Origin: an uncultured Clostridia bacterium
Lineage (GTDB): Bacteria; Bacillota; Clostridia; Lachnospirales; CAG-274
Assembly: GCA_910579745.1 (NCBI GenBank)
Contig: CAJTVH010000031.1
Span: 1-34,921, forward strand
DNA length: 34,921 nt
Reading direction: 5' to 3'
Shown here in pieces: positions 6,648 to 15,801 of the stretch. The translations under genes were made by a program, and so were the position numbers. Positions within the stretch are counted from its first letter, which is position 1, and the number at the start of each line of letters is the position of its first letter. The notes below the pieces were generated by a model that was not told where the DNA came from, did no database searches, and was given only the letters and a program-made list of their open reading frames with translations.

Positions 6648-9155
6648 ATGAATATGCCGCAAAGATTGTCAAAATCTAAGATTATTTTTTTAGCTGTCGC
6701 TTTAATTATTTTTTTAGCAACCGCGGTATGGTTAATATTGAGTTTTTGTCAAACATCTTATCGTTCTGTTAAAATTGTTGAAACGAAAGGAAGCGTTATT
6801 ATAGAACGTGACGATGTTGGAAAACTTGACGCGGTAACGAATATGAATCTTATTTTGGGAGATAAAGTTATGACAGATAAAGATTCATACGCGGTTCTTC
6901 TTTTGGATACGGATAAATATGTTCATCTTGATTCACAGGGCGAAATTAGAGTAATGGCTGAGGGAAATGAAACAAAAGGAAAGATACAAATACAGCTTGA
7001 GAAGGGAACGATTCTTAACGAAATTCAAAATCCTCTCGGTCAGGATTCTTCTTATGAAATAAAAACTCCCAACGCTACAATGTCCGTAAGAGGAACGGTA
7101 TTTGAAACCCGAAGAAATATTGACGATAAAAATATCGAGCTATTAGTTTATGACGGAAAAGTTGCGCTTAATTTGGTCGGCAAAGGTGAGGCTCTTTATG
7201 AAAAGGGTGAGTACACAAAATTTGAGGATAAAGAAAATCCTGGGTTTATAGTTGAACGCGCGGCTATAACAGATGGCATTATGAATATACATATTAAAGA
7301 CAGACTTGATAAAATTTTAAGTCAAGGCAGAGATATTAATATGGGCGAGTTGGAAGAAGAAAATAATACTGAGTATAACGATAATATTGGGGAAAGTTAT
7401 AATAAAAATGAAAGTTTTTTGGGCGACAAGAAAAATGTTTCGGAAAATAGTGAAAATAATAAGGACAGCATTGACAGAAATAGTAATTTCAATACAGAAA
7501 TTACGGGAAATAATAGGGTTTTATCAAATGGAAGGGATATCGGTTTAGGAAGTTTAGGAAATGTATACGCGCAAGTAGCCCAAAACAATAGCGGTGACGC
7601 TGAGGATACTCAAAGTCCAAGTAATATTTTAGGTTTTAATACAGAGGATAATAAAACCGCGGACAGTAACCCTGCTTCTATTGTTGAGGCAAACGGCGGT
7701 GAAAGCAATGTTTCTGTTTCTAATACAGCTCCTTTTTCTAATTTAGATAAACCTGAAATTAATGATTCGGAAAAACAAGATAATAAAAATGTTGATAACA
7801 GTTTAGAAAACGTTATTTCTAAGCAAAATATCTTACAGGTTAAATCTAATGAACTTAGAACTGTTAAGAAATCAAGTCATTCAAGTTCTTCAAAATGGTA
7901 TACGCATTCTGAGAGCAGTACAGAAAATGTGACGAGCGGAACATCTAAGCCGACTGAGAGTACTACAGAGAAAACGACAAGCGGAACGTCTAAGCCGACG
8001 GAGACCGCTACTGAAAATACGACAAGCGGAACGTCTAAGCCGGCTGAGAGTACTACAGAGAAGACAACAAGCGGAACGTCTAAGCCGGCTGAGAGTACTA
8101 CAGAGAAAACGACAAGCGGAACGTCTAAGCCAACTGAGACCGCAACAGAAAATGTGACAAGCGAAACATCTAAACCGACTGAGGGCACTACAGAAAATAC
8201 GACAAGTGAAACATCTAAACCGACTGAGAACACTACAGAAAATACGACAAGCGAAATATTTAAACCCTTTGAAAGCAGTACGGAGAAAACAACAAGTGAA
8301 ACAACCATACCATCTGAGAGCGCTACTGAAGGTTTTTCTGAAGACAACACGGTAATTAGTACGGAAGTTATCTCAACAGAAAGTTCTTCTGAAACTGCCT
8401 CAGAAGGTAATACAGAAGTTGCCTCGATAGAAAGTTCTTCTGAAAATTATTCGGAGAATAGTACGGAAGACTCTACAGAGGATAGTACAGTTGAACCAAC
8501 CGTTGATTCATCAGAGAATGTTACGGAAAGCAGTACAGAAGAAATTTCGGAAATCGATACGGAAGAGTCTACGGAAGAAACAAGTAAAGATAATGAAAAT
8601 GAGACGAAAAAGGACGCTGAAATTAATTATTTATTAATTCCTATTATTTCAAATAATGTGGACTTAACATCAGGGCAAGCGATAGATATAGGCAATAAAA
8701 ACTATCTTGTCGCTAAAAATTTTGTTGAAATCGGAAGTAAACTTAAAAAACCACATGGGACCGCTGTAAGTAATATGCAGTTACTGATGATTTCAGGAGC
8801 GGATTTTTCATTAATCCGTAAGCTTAATTTAGCTGATTGGTACGCTTATGGTTCGTATGTGCCATGGGATTTTAATTATGATATTGTTAATGGAGATACT
8901 AAGATATACGCTTCATGGATACACAGAGAGACAAAAGAAATTTATTATCCGGTTATATTTAATGATGTATATGAGGGTATGTCTTGCGGAGGCTGTATAA
9001 AAAATAATACAAAAGTCGGAGTTATTCCTGAGGAAAAAGACGGTTATACATTTAAATATTGGCAAACCGAGACCGGCGAAGCTTGGGACGGTATTGTAGA
9101 CGGACCAGAATATCTTACTCCGGTATGGGAGGAAGACGGTGGAAACAATAATTAA
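6648..9155 (+). CDS. FecR-domain membrane-anchored surface protein with Ser/Thr repeat stalk
   Basis: 835 residues. The ATG at 6648 follows AAGGGGG at good distance; an upstream in-frame start has none. Order: a basic start and one membrane helix (about 12-33); a FecR domain (about 40-190) with the hallmark TPNATMSVRGTVFET; a low-complexity acidic linker; nine 15-residue repeats (425-559, TEKTTSGTSKPTEST type) and more Ser/Thr/Glu-rich sequence to about 655; and a C-terminal domain whose last part (YPVIFNDVYEGMSCGG, then DGYTFKYWQTETGEAWDG) resembles InlB/Flg_new beta repeats. The protein is probably anchored in the membrane with the stalk and tip outside. It overlaps the CHASE2-cyclase gene by 17 nt, so it is likely the envelope sensor or partner that feeds the cyclase. 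The ligand is unknown. No LPXTG sorting signal is seen. Confidence 0.88.
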   Translation: MNMPQRLSKSKIIFLAVALIIFLATAVWLILSFCQTSYRSVKIVETKGSVIIERDDVGKLDAVTNMNLILGDKVMTDKDSYAVLLLDTDKYVHLDSQGEIRVMAEGNETKGKIQIQLEKGTILNEIQNPLGQDSSYEIKTPNATMSVRGTVFETRRNIDDKNIELLVYDGKVALNLVGKGEALYEKGEYTKFEDKENPGFIVERAAITDGIMNIHIKDRLDKILSQGRDINMGELEEENNTEYNDNIGESYNKNESFLGDKKNVSENSENNKDSIDRNSNFNTEITGNNRVLSNGRDIGLGSLGNVYAQVAQNNSGDAEDTQSPSNILGFNTEDNKTADSNPASIVEANGGESNVSVSNTAPFSNLDKPEINDSEKQDNKNVDNSLENVISKQNILQVKSNELRTVKKSSHSSSSKWYTHSESSTENVTSGTSKPTESTTEKTTSGTSKPTETATENTTSGTSKPAESTTEKTTSGTSKPAESTTEKTTSGTSKPTETATENVTSETSKPTEGTTENTTSETSKPTENTTENTTSEIFKPFESSTEKTTSETTIPSESATEGFSEDNTVISTEVISTESSSETASEGNTEVASIESSSENYSENSTEDSTEDSTVEPTVDSSENVTESSTEEISEIDTEESTEETSKDNENETKKDAEINYLLIPIISNNVDLTSGQAIDIGNKNYLVAKNFVEIGSKLKKPHGTAVSNMQLLMISGADFSLIRKLNLADWYAYGSYVPWDFNYDIVNGDTKIYASWIHRETKEIYYPVIFNDVYEGMSCGGCIKNNTKVGVIPEEKDGYTFKYWQTETGEAWDGIVDGPEYLTPVWEEDGGNNN
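7920..8324 (+). repeat. 45-bp in-frame tandem repeats in the FecR-domain gene
   Basis: Nine consecutive 45-bp units each encode 15 residues of the type TE(K/N)TTSGTSKP(T/A)E(S/T)(T/A). The first five are nearly identical and the last four decay (SETSKPTEG, SEIFKPFES, SETTIPSES). The gradient suggests recent duplication at the 5' side. Copy number is a likely source of length variation in the extracellular stalk, and the Ser/Thr density would suit glycosylation. Confidence 0.95.
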
Positions 9156-10959
9156 AAATAAAAAAACACGTAAATTATTTATTATAATTTTAATATCGAT
9201 CGCGGCGGCTGTCCTAACATGGGCGGCTCCCGTTAAATCGGTTGAATATTGGTTTTCCGATTTGTTTTTTGTCAGACAGCAGAATATTGATAACAGAATA
9301 AAAATTATTGGCATTGATGAGAAAAGTCTACAGGAGATGGGACCTTTTCCAGAATGGACAAGACAGCAGGCGGCTGATTTATTAAAAGTATTTGATACAG
9401 AATACAGTCCAGCTGTTGTCGCGTTTGATATAAACTATTTTGGTGAACGTGATAAAAAAGGAGATTCAGCTTTAGCGGAATATTCAAAAAGGTTTGAAAA
9501 TGTTGTTATGGCTTCTCATATTAATTTTTCAACCAAGCTGGAATTAAATAATAATGGCGATAAAACTGTAAATAATCTGTATATTGAGCGGATTGAGAGA
9601 CCTTATGAGGAGTTAGCGAAAGTTAGCCACAGTGGATTTACAAATGTTGTTCAAGATGAGGATAATTATGTAAGAAGGTCGTATAAGGCTTTTTATGATG
9701 AAAATGGCAGGGAAAATTATAATTTCGCTTATGAAATATACAGGGTTTATAAAGAATTAAAAGGCGAAGCTATGGTTGAGCCTAAGACGGACAAGAACGG
9801 TATATATGGCTTTGATTATACAACTCAGCAAGGTATATATGAGATATATTCATATACTGATGTGTTAAACGGAAGATGTGATTTAAAAGCGTTTAAGGAT
9901 AGTATTGTTTTTGTCGGCGCTTATTCTTCCGGTATGATGGATCAGTATTTGGTTCCTATTTCAAAAGGTACGGTTATGAACGGTGTGGAAGTTCAGGCGA
10001 ACCATCTAAACGCTTTATTAGATGAACGGACGTTTATTGAGGTGCCGGCTTTAACAAACGCTTTTATAACGGCCTTAATTATAGGGATTTTTATTTTTTT
10101 AATAATCAATATAAAAATTCCTTATGGAGTCATTTCAGGGATTGTTTTTATTTTAACGACAATTATAATGTCTTTAGTTTTGTATAAAAATGGAATATAC
10201 TGGCGTTGTTGGAATGTCGTGCTTTGTGTGTTTTTTATAACTTTAATAAAAATAGTGCACGGATATTTTCAGGAAAGAATTAATCAAATGAAAATTTTGG
10301 ATATGTTCAGAAAATATATAGCTCCTCAAGTAGTTGACGAGCTTGCCAAAAACAAAGATTTTCATATTGAGCTTGGAGGAATTACAAAAGATGTGGCAGT
10401 ATTGTTTATTGATATTAGAGGTTTTTCATCTATGTCTGAAATTATGCCTCCGGAAAAAGTAATTGAGGTTTTAAATAAATATTTTGATTTGGTTACAAAC
10501 GCTATATTTAATAATGAGGGGATGCTTGATAAATTTATAGGAGACGCTGTAATGGCTGTATATAACGCTCCTTTAGATATTAAAGATTATGAGAAAAAAG
10601 CGGTTCAGACCGGCTTGGATATAGTTAAGGCTCTTAATAAGCTTAACAAAGAGCTGAGGGAAGAACAAGGAATGGAAATTGCCTGCGGAATAGGTATCCA
10701 TTGCGGCAAGGCAGTTGTCGGGAATATTGGCTGCGCTTATAGAATGGATTATACTGTTATAGGAGATACGGTAAATATAGCGGAACGTCTTGAAGGAATA
10801 GCTAGGGGCGGGGTAATTAATATAAGCCAGGAAGTCTATGATAGAGTAAAAGATAATTTTTCAGCAAAGCCTAAAGGCGCGTGTACGCTCAAAGGAAAAC
10901 GTAAAGAAGTTATGGTTTATGAAATGGAGGCGGCACAGGATGAATCGGGAAATTCTTAA
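9139..10959 (+). CDS. CHASE2-domain class III adenylate cyclase
   Basis: 606-residue membrane protein making cyclic AMP from ATP (family inference). The GTG start at 9139 is preceded by GGGAGG and overlaps the FecR gene. A membrane helix (13-30) is followed by an extracellular CHASE2 sensor (about 35-295), three membrane helices (about 305-375), then the cytosolic cyclase domain (about 415-595). Catalytic residues are complete: metal-binding D425 (FIDIRGF) and D469 (IGDA), adenine-selecting K465 (DKFIGD) and T539 (DYTVIGD, the class IIIb form), transition-state N546 and R550 (DTVNIAERLEG). FecR plus CHASE2-cyclase is a recurrent bacterial pairing for envelope sensing. No CRP-type cAMP receptor gene is present in the window. 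Confidence 0.93.
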   Translation: METIIKNKKTRKLFIIILISIAAAVLTWAAPVKSVEYWFSDLFFVRQQNIDNRIKIIGIDEKSLQEMGPFPEWTRQQAADLLKVFDTEYSPAVVAFDINYFGERDKKGDSALAEYSKRFENVVMASHINFSTKLELNNNGDKTVNNLYIERIERPYEELAKVSHSGFTNVVQDEDNYVRRSYKAFYDENGRENYNFAYEIYRVYKELKGEAMVEPKTDKNGIYGFDYTTQQGIYEIYSYTDVLNGRCDLKAFKDSIVFVGAYSSGMMDQYLVPISKGTVMNGVEVQANHLNALLDERTFIEVPALTNAFITALIIGIFIFLIINIKIPYGVISGIVFILTTIIMSLVLYKNGIYWRCWNVVLCVFFITLIKIVHGYFQERINQMKILDMFRKYIAPQVVDELAKNKDFHIELGGITKDVAVLFIDIRGFSSMSEIMPPEKVIEVLNKYFDLVTNAIFNNEGMLDKFIGDAVMAVYNAPLDIKDYEKKAVQTGLDIVKALNKLNKELREEQGMEIACGIGIHCGKAVVGNIGCAYRMDYTVIGDTVNIAERLEGIARGGVINISQEVYDRVKDNFSAKPKGACTLKGKRKEVMVYEMEAAQDESGNS

Positions 10960-12436
10960 CAGGGTTTTAGAAATCGGTATTCAGCTTTCAGCTGAACGTG
11001 ATTATGATACTTTGCTTACTAAAATAGTTGACTGTGCGATGGAGATAACAAACTGTGACGGGGGAACCCTTTATATGTATAATGACGGTGTTCTTCGATT
11101 TTGCGTTACTAAAAATAAAACTCTTAATATTGAGCAGGGGCTTAAAGATGATGAGTTTTATCCGGCGGTTTTAATGAAAGATGAGAATATATGCGCTTAT
11201 TCAGCCATTCATAAGAAAATGCTTAACATTGAGGACGCTTATGAAAGCGATGAGTTTGATTTTAGCGGTCCAAGGAATTATGATAAACTAACTCAATACA
11301 GAACAAAATCTATGCTTGTGGTTCCTCTGGTTAATAACGAGGATAGGCTTATTGGAGTACTTCAGCTTCTTAACGCTATTGATGAGAATGGTGAGATTAT
11401 ACCATTTTCAAAAGAGTTTGAGATGGTTATAAAATCTCTTGCTTCTCAAATGGCTATCGCTCTTTCAAATATGAAATATGTGCAGGAAATTGAAGGTCTT
11501 ATGCTTTCAATTACTCAGGCTTTTACCGATGCTATTGATAAAAGAAATCCTTATAATTATTACCATTCAAGAAATGTTTTTCTTTATACTCAAATTTTAG
11601 TGAATTATATAAATGAGTTATATGAGAAAGGTGAGTGTGATAGGTTTTTTGATGTTTATAACAGAAAAGAACTTGAGCTTGCAGCGTTAATGCATGACAT
11701 AGGGAAGATTGTTGTGCCGAGGGAGATAATAAATAAATCAACTCGTTTAGGCTGTAAAATAGACATTATATTGCTGCGTTTTGATTATTTGAAATCGCTG
11801 TATAAAATTGATTATTTATCAGGGCAAATTTCGAGAGAGGAATGGCTTAAAACAAAAGCGGAATTAAAAGAGATGAAACGACAAATTAAAAAAATTAATA
11901 AAAAAAGTTTTTTGGATAAAGAAAAAATTAATTATATAGATAATATCGCGAAAAAGTGTTACGTAAATTCAGATGGGGAGAAAATTTCTTATTTAACGCC
12001 GGAGGAGGCGGAATGTCTTTCTATACCTAAAGGTAATCTTACTGATGAGGAAAGAAAGATTATAAATTCTCATGTTATATATACAGAAAAATACCTTAAT
12101 AATATGACATTTGGAAAGAGATTTTCATGTATAGGCAAATGGGCGGGAGCGCATCATGAGCTACTTGACGGAAGCGGTTATCCAAGGGGCTTAAAAGGTG
12201 ATGAAATCGCCTTTGAGTCAAGAATATTGACTGTTATAGATATATTTGAGGCTTTAACAGCGAGTGACAGACCTTATAAAAAAGCAATGGATAAAAAAAA
12301 CGCTTTTGACGTTTTACACAAAATGGCTGATGGGGGTAAAATTGATAAAAAGGTTTTAAAATTATTTGAAGCCGCTGTTAAATCTAAAAGTGAGGATCCT
12401 AAAATAGGTCATTTATTTGAAGAGGTGAAATCATGA
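10940..12436 (+). CDS. GAF and HD-GYP protein with a 100-residue insert
   Basis: 498 residues, cytoplasmic. The ATG at 10940 is chosen for GGAGGCGG just upstream; it overlaps the cyclase gene by 20 nt. The N-terminal GAF domain (about 5-180) may bind a small ligand such as a cyclic nucleotide. The HD-GYP domain (about 190-480) carries H209, HD at 252-253 (MHDIGKIVVP), H378, HH at 405-406, the GSGYP signature at 411-415 and D434. These are the metal ligands of c-di-GMP phosphodiesterases, so enzyme activity is likely. Unusually, about 100 residues (267-367, a Lys/Glu-rich helical stretch) separate the HD motif from the next His, where typical family members have roughly 20-30. The gene probably links cyclic-nucleotide sensing to c-di-GMP turnover. 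Confidence 0.9.
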   Translation: MNREILNRVLEIGIQLSAERDYDTLLTKIVDCAMEITNCDGGTLYMYNDGVLRFCVTKNKTLNIEQGLKDDEFYPAVLMKDENICAYSAIHKKMLNIEDAYESDEFDFSGPRNYDKLTQYRTKSMLVVPLVNNEDRLIGVLQLLNAIDENGEIIPFSKEFEMVIKSLASQMAIALSNMKYVQEIEGLMLSITQAFTDAIDKRNPYNYYHSRNVFLYTQILVNYINELYEKGECDRFFDVYNRKELELAALMHDIGKIVVPREIINKSTRLGCKIDIILLRFDYLKSLYKIDYLSGQISREEWLKTKAELKEMKRQIKKINKKSFLDKEKINYIDNIAKKCYVNSDGEKISYLTPEEAECLSIPKGNLTDEERKIINSHVIYTEKYLNNMTFGKRFSCIGKWAGAHHELLDGSGYPRGLKGDEIAFESRILTVIDIFEALTASDRPYKKAMDKKNAFDVLHKMADGGKIDKKVLKLFEAAVKSKSEDPKIGHLFEEVKS

Positions 12437-13218
12437 TAGCGATAATACCTGAATTAAACGACTTGAATAATTGTGTTGAATTTGCCGAAAAGAATTCTTT
12501 GGGATTTGAATATAATGATTTTTTTAAACCTTATATTTTAGATGATAAAGATGAACTTAAAAGAAGAGTAAATATATATAAAAGTTTGAACAGACCTTAT
12601 AATGTAGATACTTTACATGGTGTTTTTTATGATATGATACATTTTAGTTTAGACCCGAAAATAAGAAATCACAGTATATACAGAATGCAGCAATCTATCG
12701 AGGTGGCGGAGGAACTTGGATGCAAAGGTGTTATTTTTCACACAAATATTAGCCCCAGTTTCGCCCATTCTGAATGGTATACAAATGAATGGCTTGGAAA
12801 AAGTATACTTGCCTTGAAAAAACTTTTTAAATGCTGCAGTAATGTTGAGATATACTTTGAGAATATGCTTGACGATTCTCCGGAGTATTTGTTTCAGCTT
12901 TCAGAAAGTATGAGAGATGAAAAGAGATTTGGCGTATGTCTTGATATCGCTCATTTAATGGTAATGAGCCGAAATCCTGAATTGTGGTTTCAAAAGCTTG
13001 CTCCTTTTATAAAGCATTTTCATTTTAATGATAATAACTTGGTTTATGATGAGCATATGACGATGGGTAAAGGCAGAATAGATTGGAAACATATTTCATC
13101 TCTTTTAAAACAGTATAACCTTTTTAACGAGAATGTGAGTAAGTTGATTGAGGTAAGAGGTTTACAAAGCACTATAGAAAGTTTGAAATATGTCAGGGAA
13201 AATAACTTATTCTTATAG
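12433..13218 (+). CDS. Sugar-phosphate isomerase/epimerase-like TIM barrel
   Basis: 261 residues of the xylose-isomerase-like/AP-endonuclease-2 TIM-barrel superfamily. Metal-site candidates are E143 (IYFEN), D171 and H174 (CLDIAH), H197 (HFHFND), H208 and E240 (LIEVRG). That set is complete for a divalent-metal sugar isomerase or epimerase. The substrate cannot be read from sequence. Its ATG overlaps the stop of the HD-GYP gene (ATGA), so the two are translationally coupled. This is odd for a metabolic enzyme and suggests a role tied to the signalling operon, for example in envelope sugar metabolism. It is the last gene of the operon. Confidence 0.82.
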   Translation: MIAIIPELNDLNNCVEFAEKNSLGFEYNDFFKPYILDDKDELKRRVNIYKSLNRPYNVDTLHGVFYDMIHFSLDPKIRNHSIYRMQQSIEVAEELGCKGVIFHTNISPSFAHSEWYTNEWLGKSILALKKLFKCCSNVEIYFENMLDDSPEYLFQLSESMRDEKRFGVCLDIAHLMVMSRNPELWFQKLAPFIKHFHFNDNNLVYDEHMTMGKGRIDWKHISSLLKQYNLFNENVSKLIEVRGLQSTIESLKYVRENNLFL

Positions 13219-13230
13219 TCTTTATTTTCA

Positions 13231-13325
13231 ACGTATCTGAAAACTGGAATAAATACGCTTATGTTTTTATAATATTTATTATTTGCTCAGTTTTAATAAC
13301 TATTGGGGAGTTTTCAGATACGTTT
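13231..13325. repeat. Short divergent copy of the palindromic repeat
   Basis: Ends ACGTATCTGAAAACTG and GAGTTTTCAGATACGT are a clear inverted repeat of the family, but the core is shortened to about 60 bp and unrelated. It starts 12 bp after the isomerase stop codon and may act as a terminator for the FecR operon. The rest of 13326-13518 shows no gene. Confidence 0.75.
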
Positions 13326-13518
13326 TGTGGTAAAACTGTTCAAAATCATAGTAAGAGGCCTTTTTGACAGAGGTTTTTTGCCATAATTTAACTGATCTTT
13401 TGAAATATAATTCTAAGTATTATCACGAAAATTGGATTTTATCTGACAAAAAAATCTCTTATCAAATAGTATCACCAGATTATTGAACAGACCTATTTAA
13501 AGTTTTTCCTTATAAACT

Positions 13519-14580
13519 TTATAAATCAGAGATTTTTTTGATAATTCCGCATGTTTTATAGTGAGATAATGGAAAATATTCTATTGGTACAGATTTTTCT
13601 TCCGCTAAGTTTTTTATATGATTAAGGGAAATATCGTTTTTGTTATTTTCGTTTATCAAAATTTTCCACGGCACTCTTCTTAAAAGTACTCTTGTTGTTT
13701 CTCCTATTCCTGGTTTTATGAGATTTATATCGTATATATTAAAATTTTCAGCTATTTTTTTTACTTCATCAAGACCTGTGTTTTTGGGTCTTACTTTATT
13801 ATTTCTTAATTTTTGAGTTGTTTTAAATTCAAATTTAGATTCAATCGAATTTATAAATTGATATGATAAATCTGAGTTTTTCAATTCCTTGTAATATACA
13901 GCTCCGTGAAAATCATTTTTGCCGATAATGTCATCCCTAAAAAAAGTTCGGCTTATTAAACCTGAAACAGTACAGTTTAAGCAGGAGCTGGGTATTAATA
14001 TATCCTCATTTGTTCCGTAAAGCTCAGTTATATATGCTGGATCGGATATTACAGCCAGTTGAGGGGATACTCCGTCATATTCTTTTACAGCTGTTTTTAA
14101 CTCATTCAAAATGGCTCCTTTTCCTATCCATCCGTCAACAAATAAAAGATTCTTTGGATTATGTTTATCTAATAAATATCTCATAGCGTTATTATCTATC
14201 CCTTTTCCCCGTATTATTGAAATAGAGTAATGAGGAAGAGAAATATTATATTTTTTATTGATATAGTGTTTTAATAAAATTCCTATAGGGATTCCGGCTC
14301 TCGCTAAAGACACTAATACTATATTCTTTCCTCTTTTTTTTATTATTTTATCGGATAATTCGCCAATCGCTATGGCGGTGGGTTTTGAATAGTTTTTTAA
14401 AGCGTTCGTGTAGGCGTTCATATATTTTTCGCTTGGGACATATTCTATTGGAAGCATTTCACAGTAATGTCTTCCTGATTGTATTAGGCGTTCCCTTTCC
14501 TCAGTCGGCTGAGGTTTTACTAATCCTGTTATATTTTTTAAGAGTATTGTTACGTCATTTTTATTATATGAGCTTTCCAT
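13519..14580 (-). CDS. StiP/PRTase-like protein with C-terminal Pelota-type RNA-binding domain
   Basis: 353 residues. The ATG at 14578-14580 follows AAGGTGG at 8 nt and lies 2 nt after the upstream stop. The N-terminal two thirds resemble the StiP domain of Ter-associated operons, a phosphoribosyltransferase-like fold also called a cysteine protease: VSLARAGIPIG (about 90-100), a PRPP-loop-like FVDGWIGKGAI (147-157) and SSCLNCTVSGLISRT (198-212). The C-terminus has GETTRVLLRRVPWK (293-306) and a final LSHYKTCGIIKKI, matching my memory of the Pelota-like RNA-binding domain fused to StiP. It is co-transcribed with a PRTase-TRSP gene and a C-C lyase. Together they are proposed in the literature to make a nucleoside-like metabolite in Ter stress systems. 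True activity is unknown. Confidence 0.82.
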   Translation of the reverse strand: MESSYNKNDVTILLKNITGLVKPQPTEERERLIQSGRHYCEMLPIEYVPSEKYMNAYTNALKNYSKPTAIAIGELSDKIIKKRGKNIVLVSLARAGIPIGILLKHYINKKYNISLPHYSISIIRGKGIDNNAMRYLLDKHNPKNLLFVDGWIGKGAILNELKTAVKEYDGVSPQLAVISDPAYITELYGTNEDILIPSSCLNCTVSGLISRTFFRDDIIGKNDFHGAVYYKELKNSDLSYQFINSIESKFEFKTTQKLRNNKVRPKNTGLDEVKKIAENFNIYDINLIKPGIGETTRVLLRRVPWKILINENNKNDISLNHIKNLAEEKSVPIEYFPLSHYKTCGIIKKISDL

Positions 14581-14582
14581 AA

Positions 14583-15689
14583 TCAAATCCACCTTATTAA
14601 AATTATATTTTCATTTTTTAAGGAATCCAGCGCATTTATCAAAGAATTTAATCCTATGTTTCCTGTATTAGTTGAATCTGTAATTATTATTATTTTATCA
14701 TATTTATCTATATCATATAAGAAGGTTTTTCTATTATCGTCATATAAACTTATTAATTCATATCTTTTATGTAACGGATAATCTTTTTGTAAACTTACGG
14801 AAATAGGACTTCTTGTTGTTGAGTGACATTTTACAGTATTTTTTTCATTTTCTATTTTATGAGCGATAAAGAGCGCGGGATACATAAATTCTTCCGTTCC
14901 CAGTACCAATATTTTTTCATATATGGGAATTTCTAATTGAGATATTATTTCTTTCCATAGTTTTTCACAAGAGTTTAAATAATACTCTCCTGTTGTAAGT
15001 CTTCGGGCGTTTATATAATGTGATTTTATAGTTAATGTTTTAAAATCAATTTTTAATGGAGATATGTTTACTTTATTATATTCTCCATTGATATTAGATT
15101 TTTCGCAAATTTCCGTATATCTGTGGTGCTCTGTTTTTATAAGGTAGTGTAAATTTATATTTTTGCTTTTGTAAATTTTTATTGCCTCTTTATTCATTCC
15201 ATTTAATAAAGATATGACGGAAAAACAAAATTTTTCTGAGTATGCGTTTTCAATTGCGTTTATGATGTTAAGAATAGTATTTCCAGTGGTTATCTCATCT
15301 TCAACGAAAATAATGCGGTCAACTTTTCTGACTATTTTATCAAGATCTGTTTTTATTATTTTCTGTTCTGAGGCGTGGCTGTGAATTTCAGAAAAAGATA
15401 GATATTCCACATTTTCAATATTTTCTCTTGTTGTTTGAATATAATATGTTTTTAATTTTATAGCAAGAGCGGCACCTATTGCTGTAGCGGTTTCCGCGAA
15501 TCCTATTAAGAGAAGTTTATTATATTTGTAATTGTTTTCTATAATTTTCGCTGTTTCATCAAACATTTTAAAAGCGTCATTAGGCGAAACAGGAATGTGT
15601 TTTCCTTGAAGCCTATTGATTACAAGATATTTTCTTTTACTGTTATTTTCTCTTTTAGCGATACAAACAACTTGATTTTCCGTGTACAT
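14583..15689 (-). CDS. Phosphoribosyltransferase with C-terminal TRSP domain
   Basis: 368 residues. The PRTase domain (about 10-180) has the PRPP-binding motif IIFVEDEITTGNT (127-138), with the acidic pair and TTG typical of type I phosphoribosyltransferases, and a substrate-loop-like GFAETATAIG (63-72). The C-terminal TRSP domain (about 225-368) contains its name motif in CHSTTRSPISV (288-298), plus GTEEFMYPAL (264-273) and TDSTNTGNIGLNSL (337-350), which may be a second phosphate-binding loop. AAAGAGGA precedes the ATG. It is the middle gene of a three-gene operon. It would attach or remove a phosphoribosyl group on an unknown base or product. Confidence 0.88.
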   Translation of the reverse strand: MYTENQVVCIAKRENNSKRKYLVINRLQGKHIPVSPNDAFKMFDETAKIIENNYKYNKLLLIGFAETATAIGAALAIKLKTYYIQTTRENIENVEYLSFSEIHSHASEQKIIKTDLDKIVRKVDRIIFVEDEITTGNTILNIINAIENAYSEKFCFSVISLLNGMNKEAIKIYKSKNINLHYLIKTEHHRYTEICEKSNINGEYNKVNISPLKIDFKTLTIKSHYINARRLTTGEYYLNSCEKLWKEIISQLEIPIYEKILVLGTEEFMYPALFIAHKIENEKNTVKCHSTTRSPISVSLQKDYPLHKRYELISLYDDNRKTFLYDIDKYDKIIIITDSTNTGNIGLNSLINALDSLKNENIILIRWI

Positions 15690-15801
15690 AAAAGTTCCTC
15701 TTTCCTATATAAATTAAGTAATTTATTAAAATTAAATAGAATACGCGCGAATTATTAAAATTGTATAAATAATAGATTTTAAAATACGTTTTAATGTTTT
15801 G

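Noticed and set aside
7877..8350. 157-residue minus-strand frame with strongly repetitive Val/Leu-rich sequence
   Set aside because: It is the mirror image of the 45-bp repeats in the FecR-domain gene; the open frame comes from the repeat's base composition, and there is no independent ribosome-site support.
8913..9487. Minus-strand frames opposite the FecR/cyclase junction
   Set aside because: Shadows of the two strongly supported plus-strand genes.
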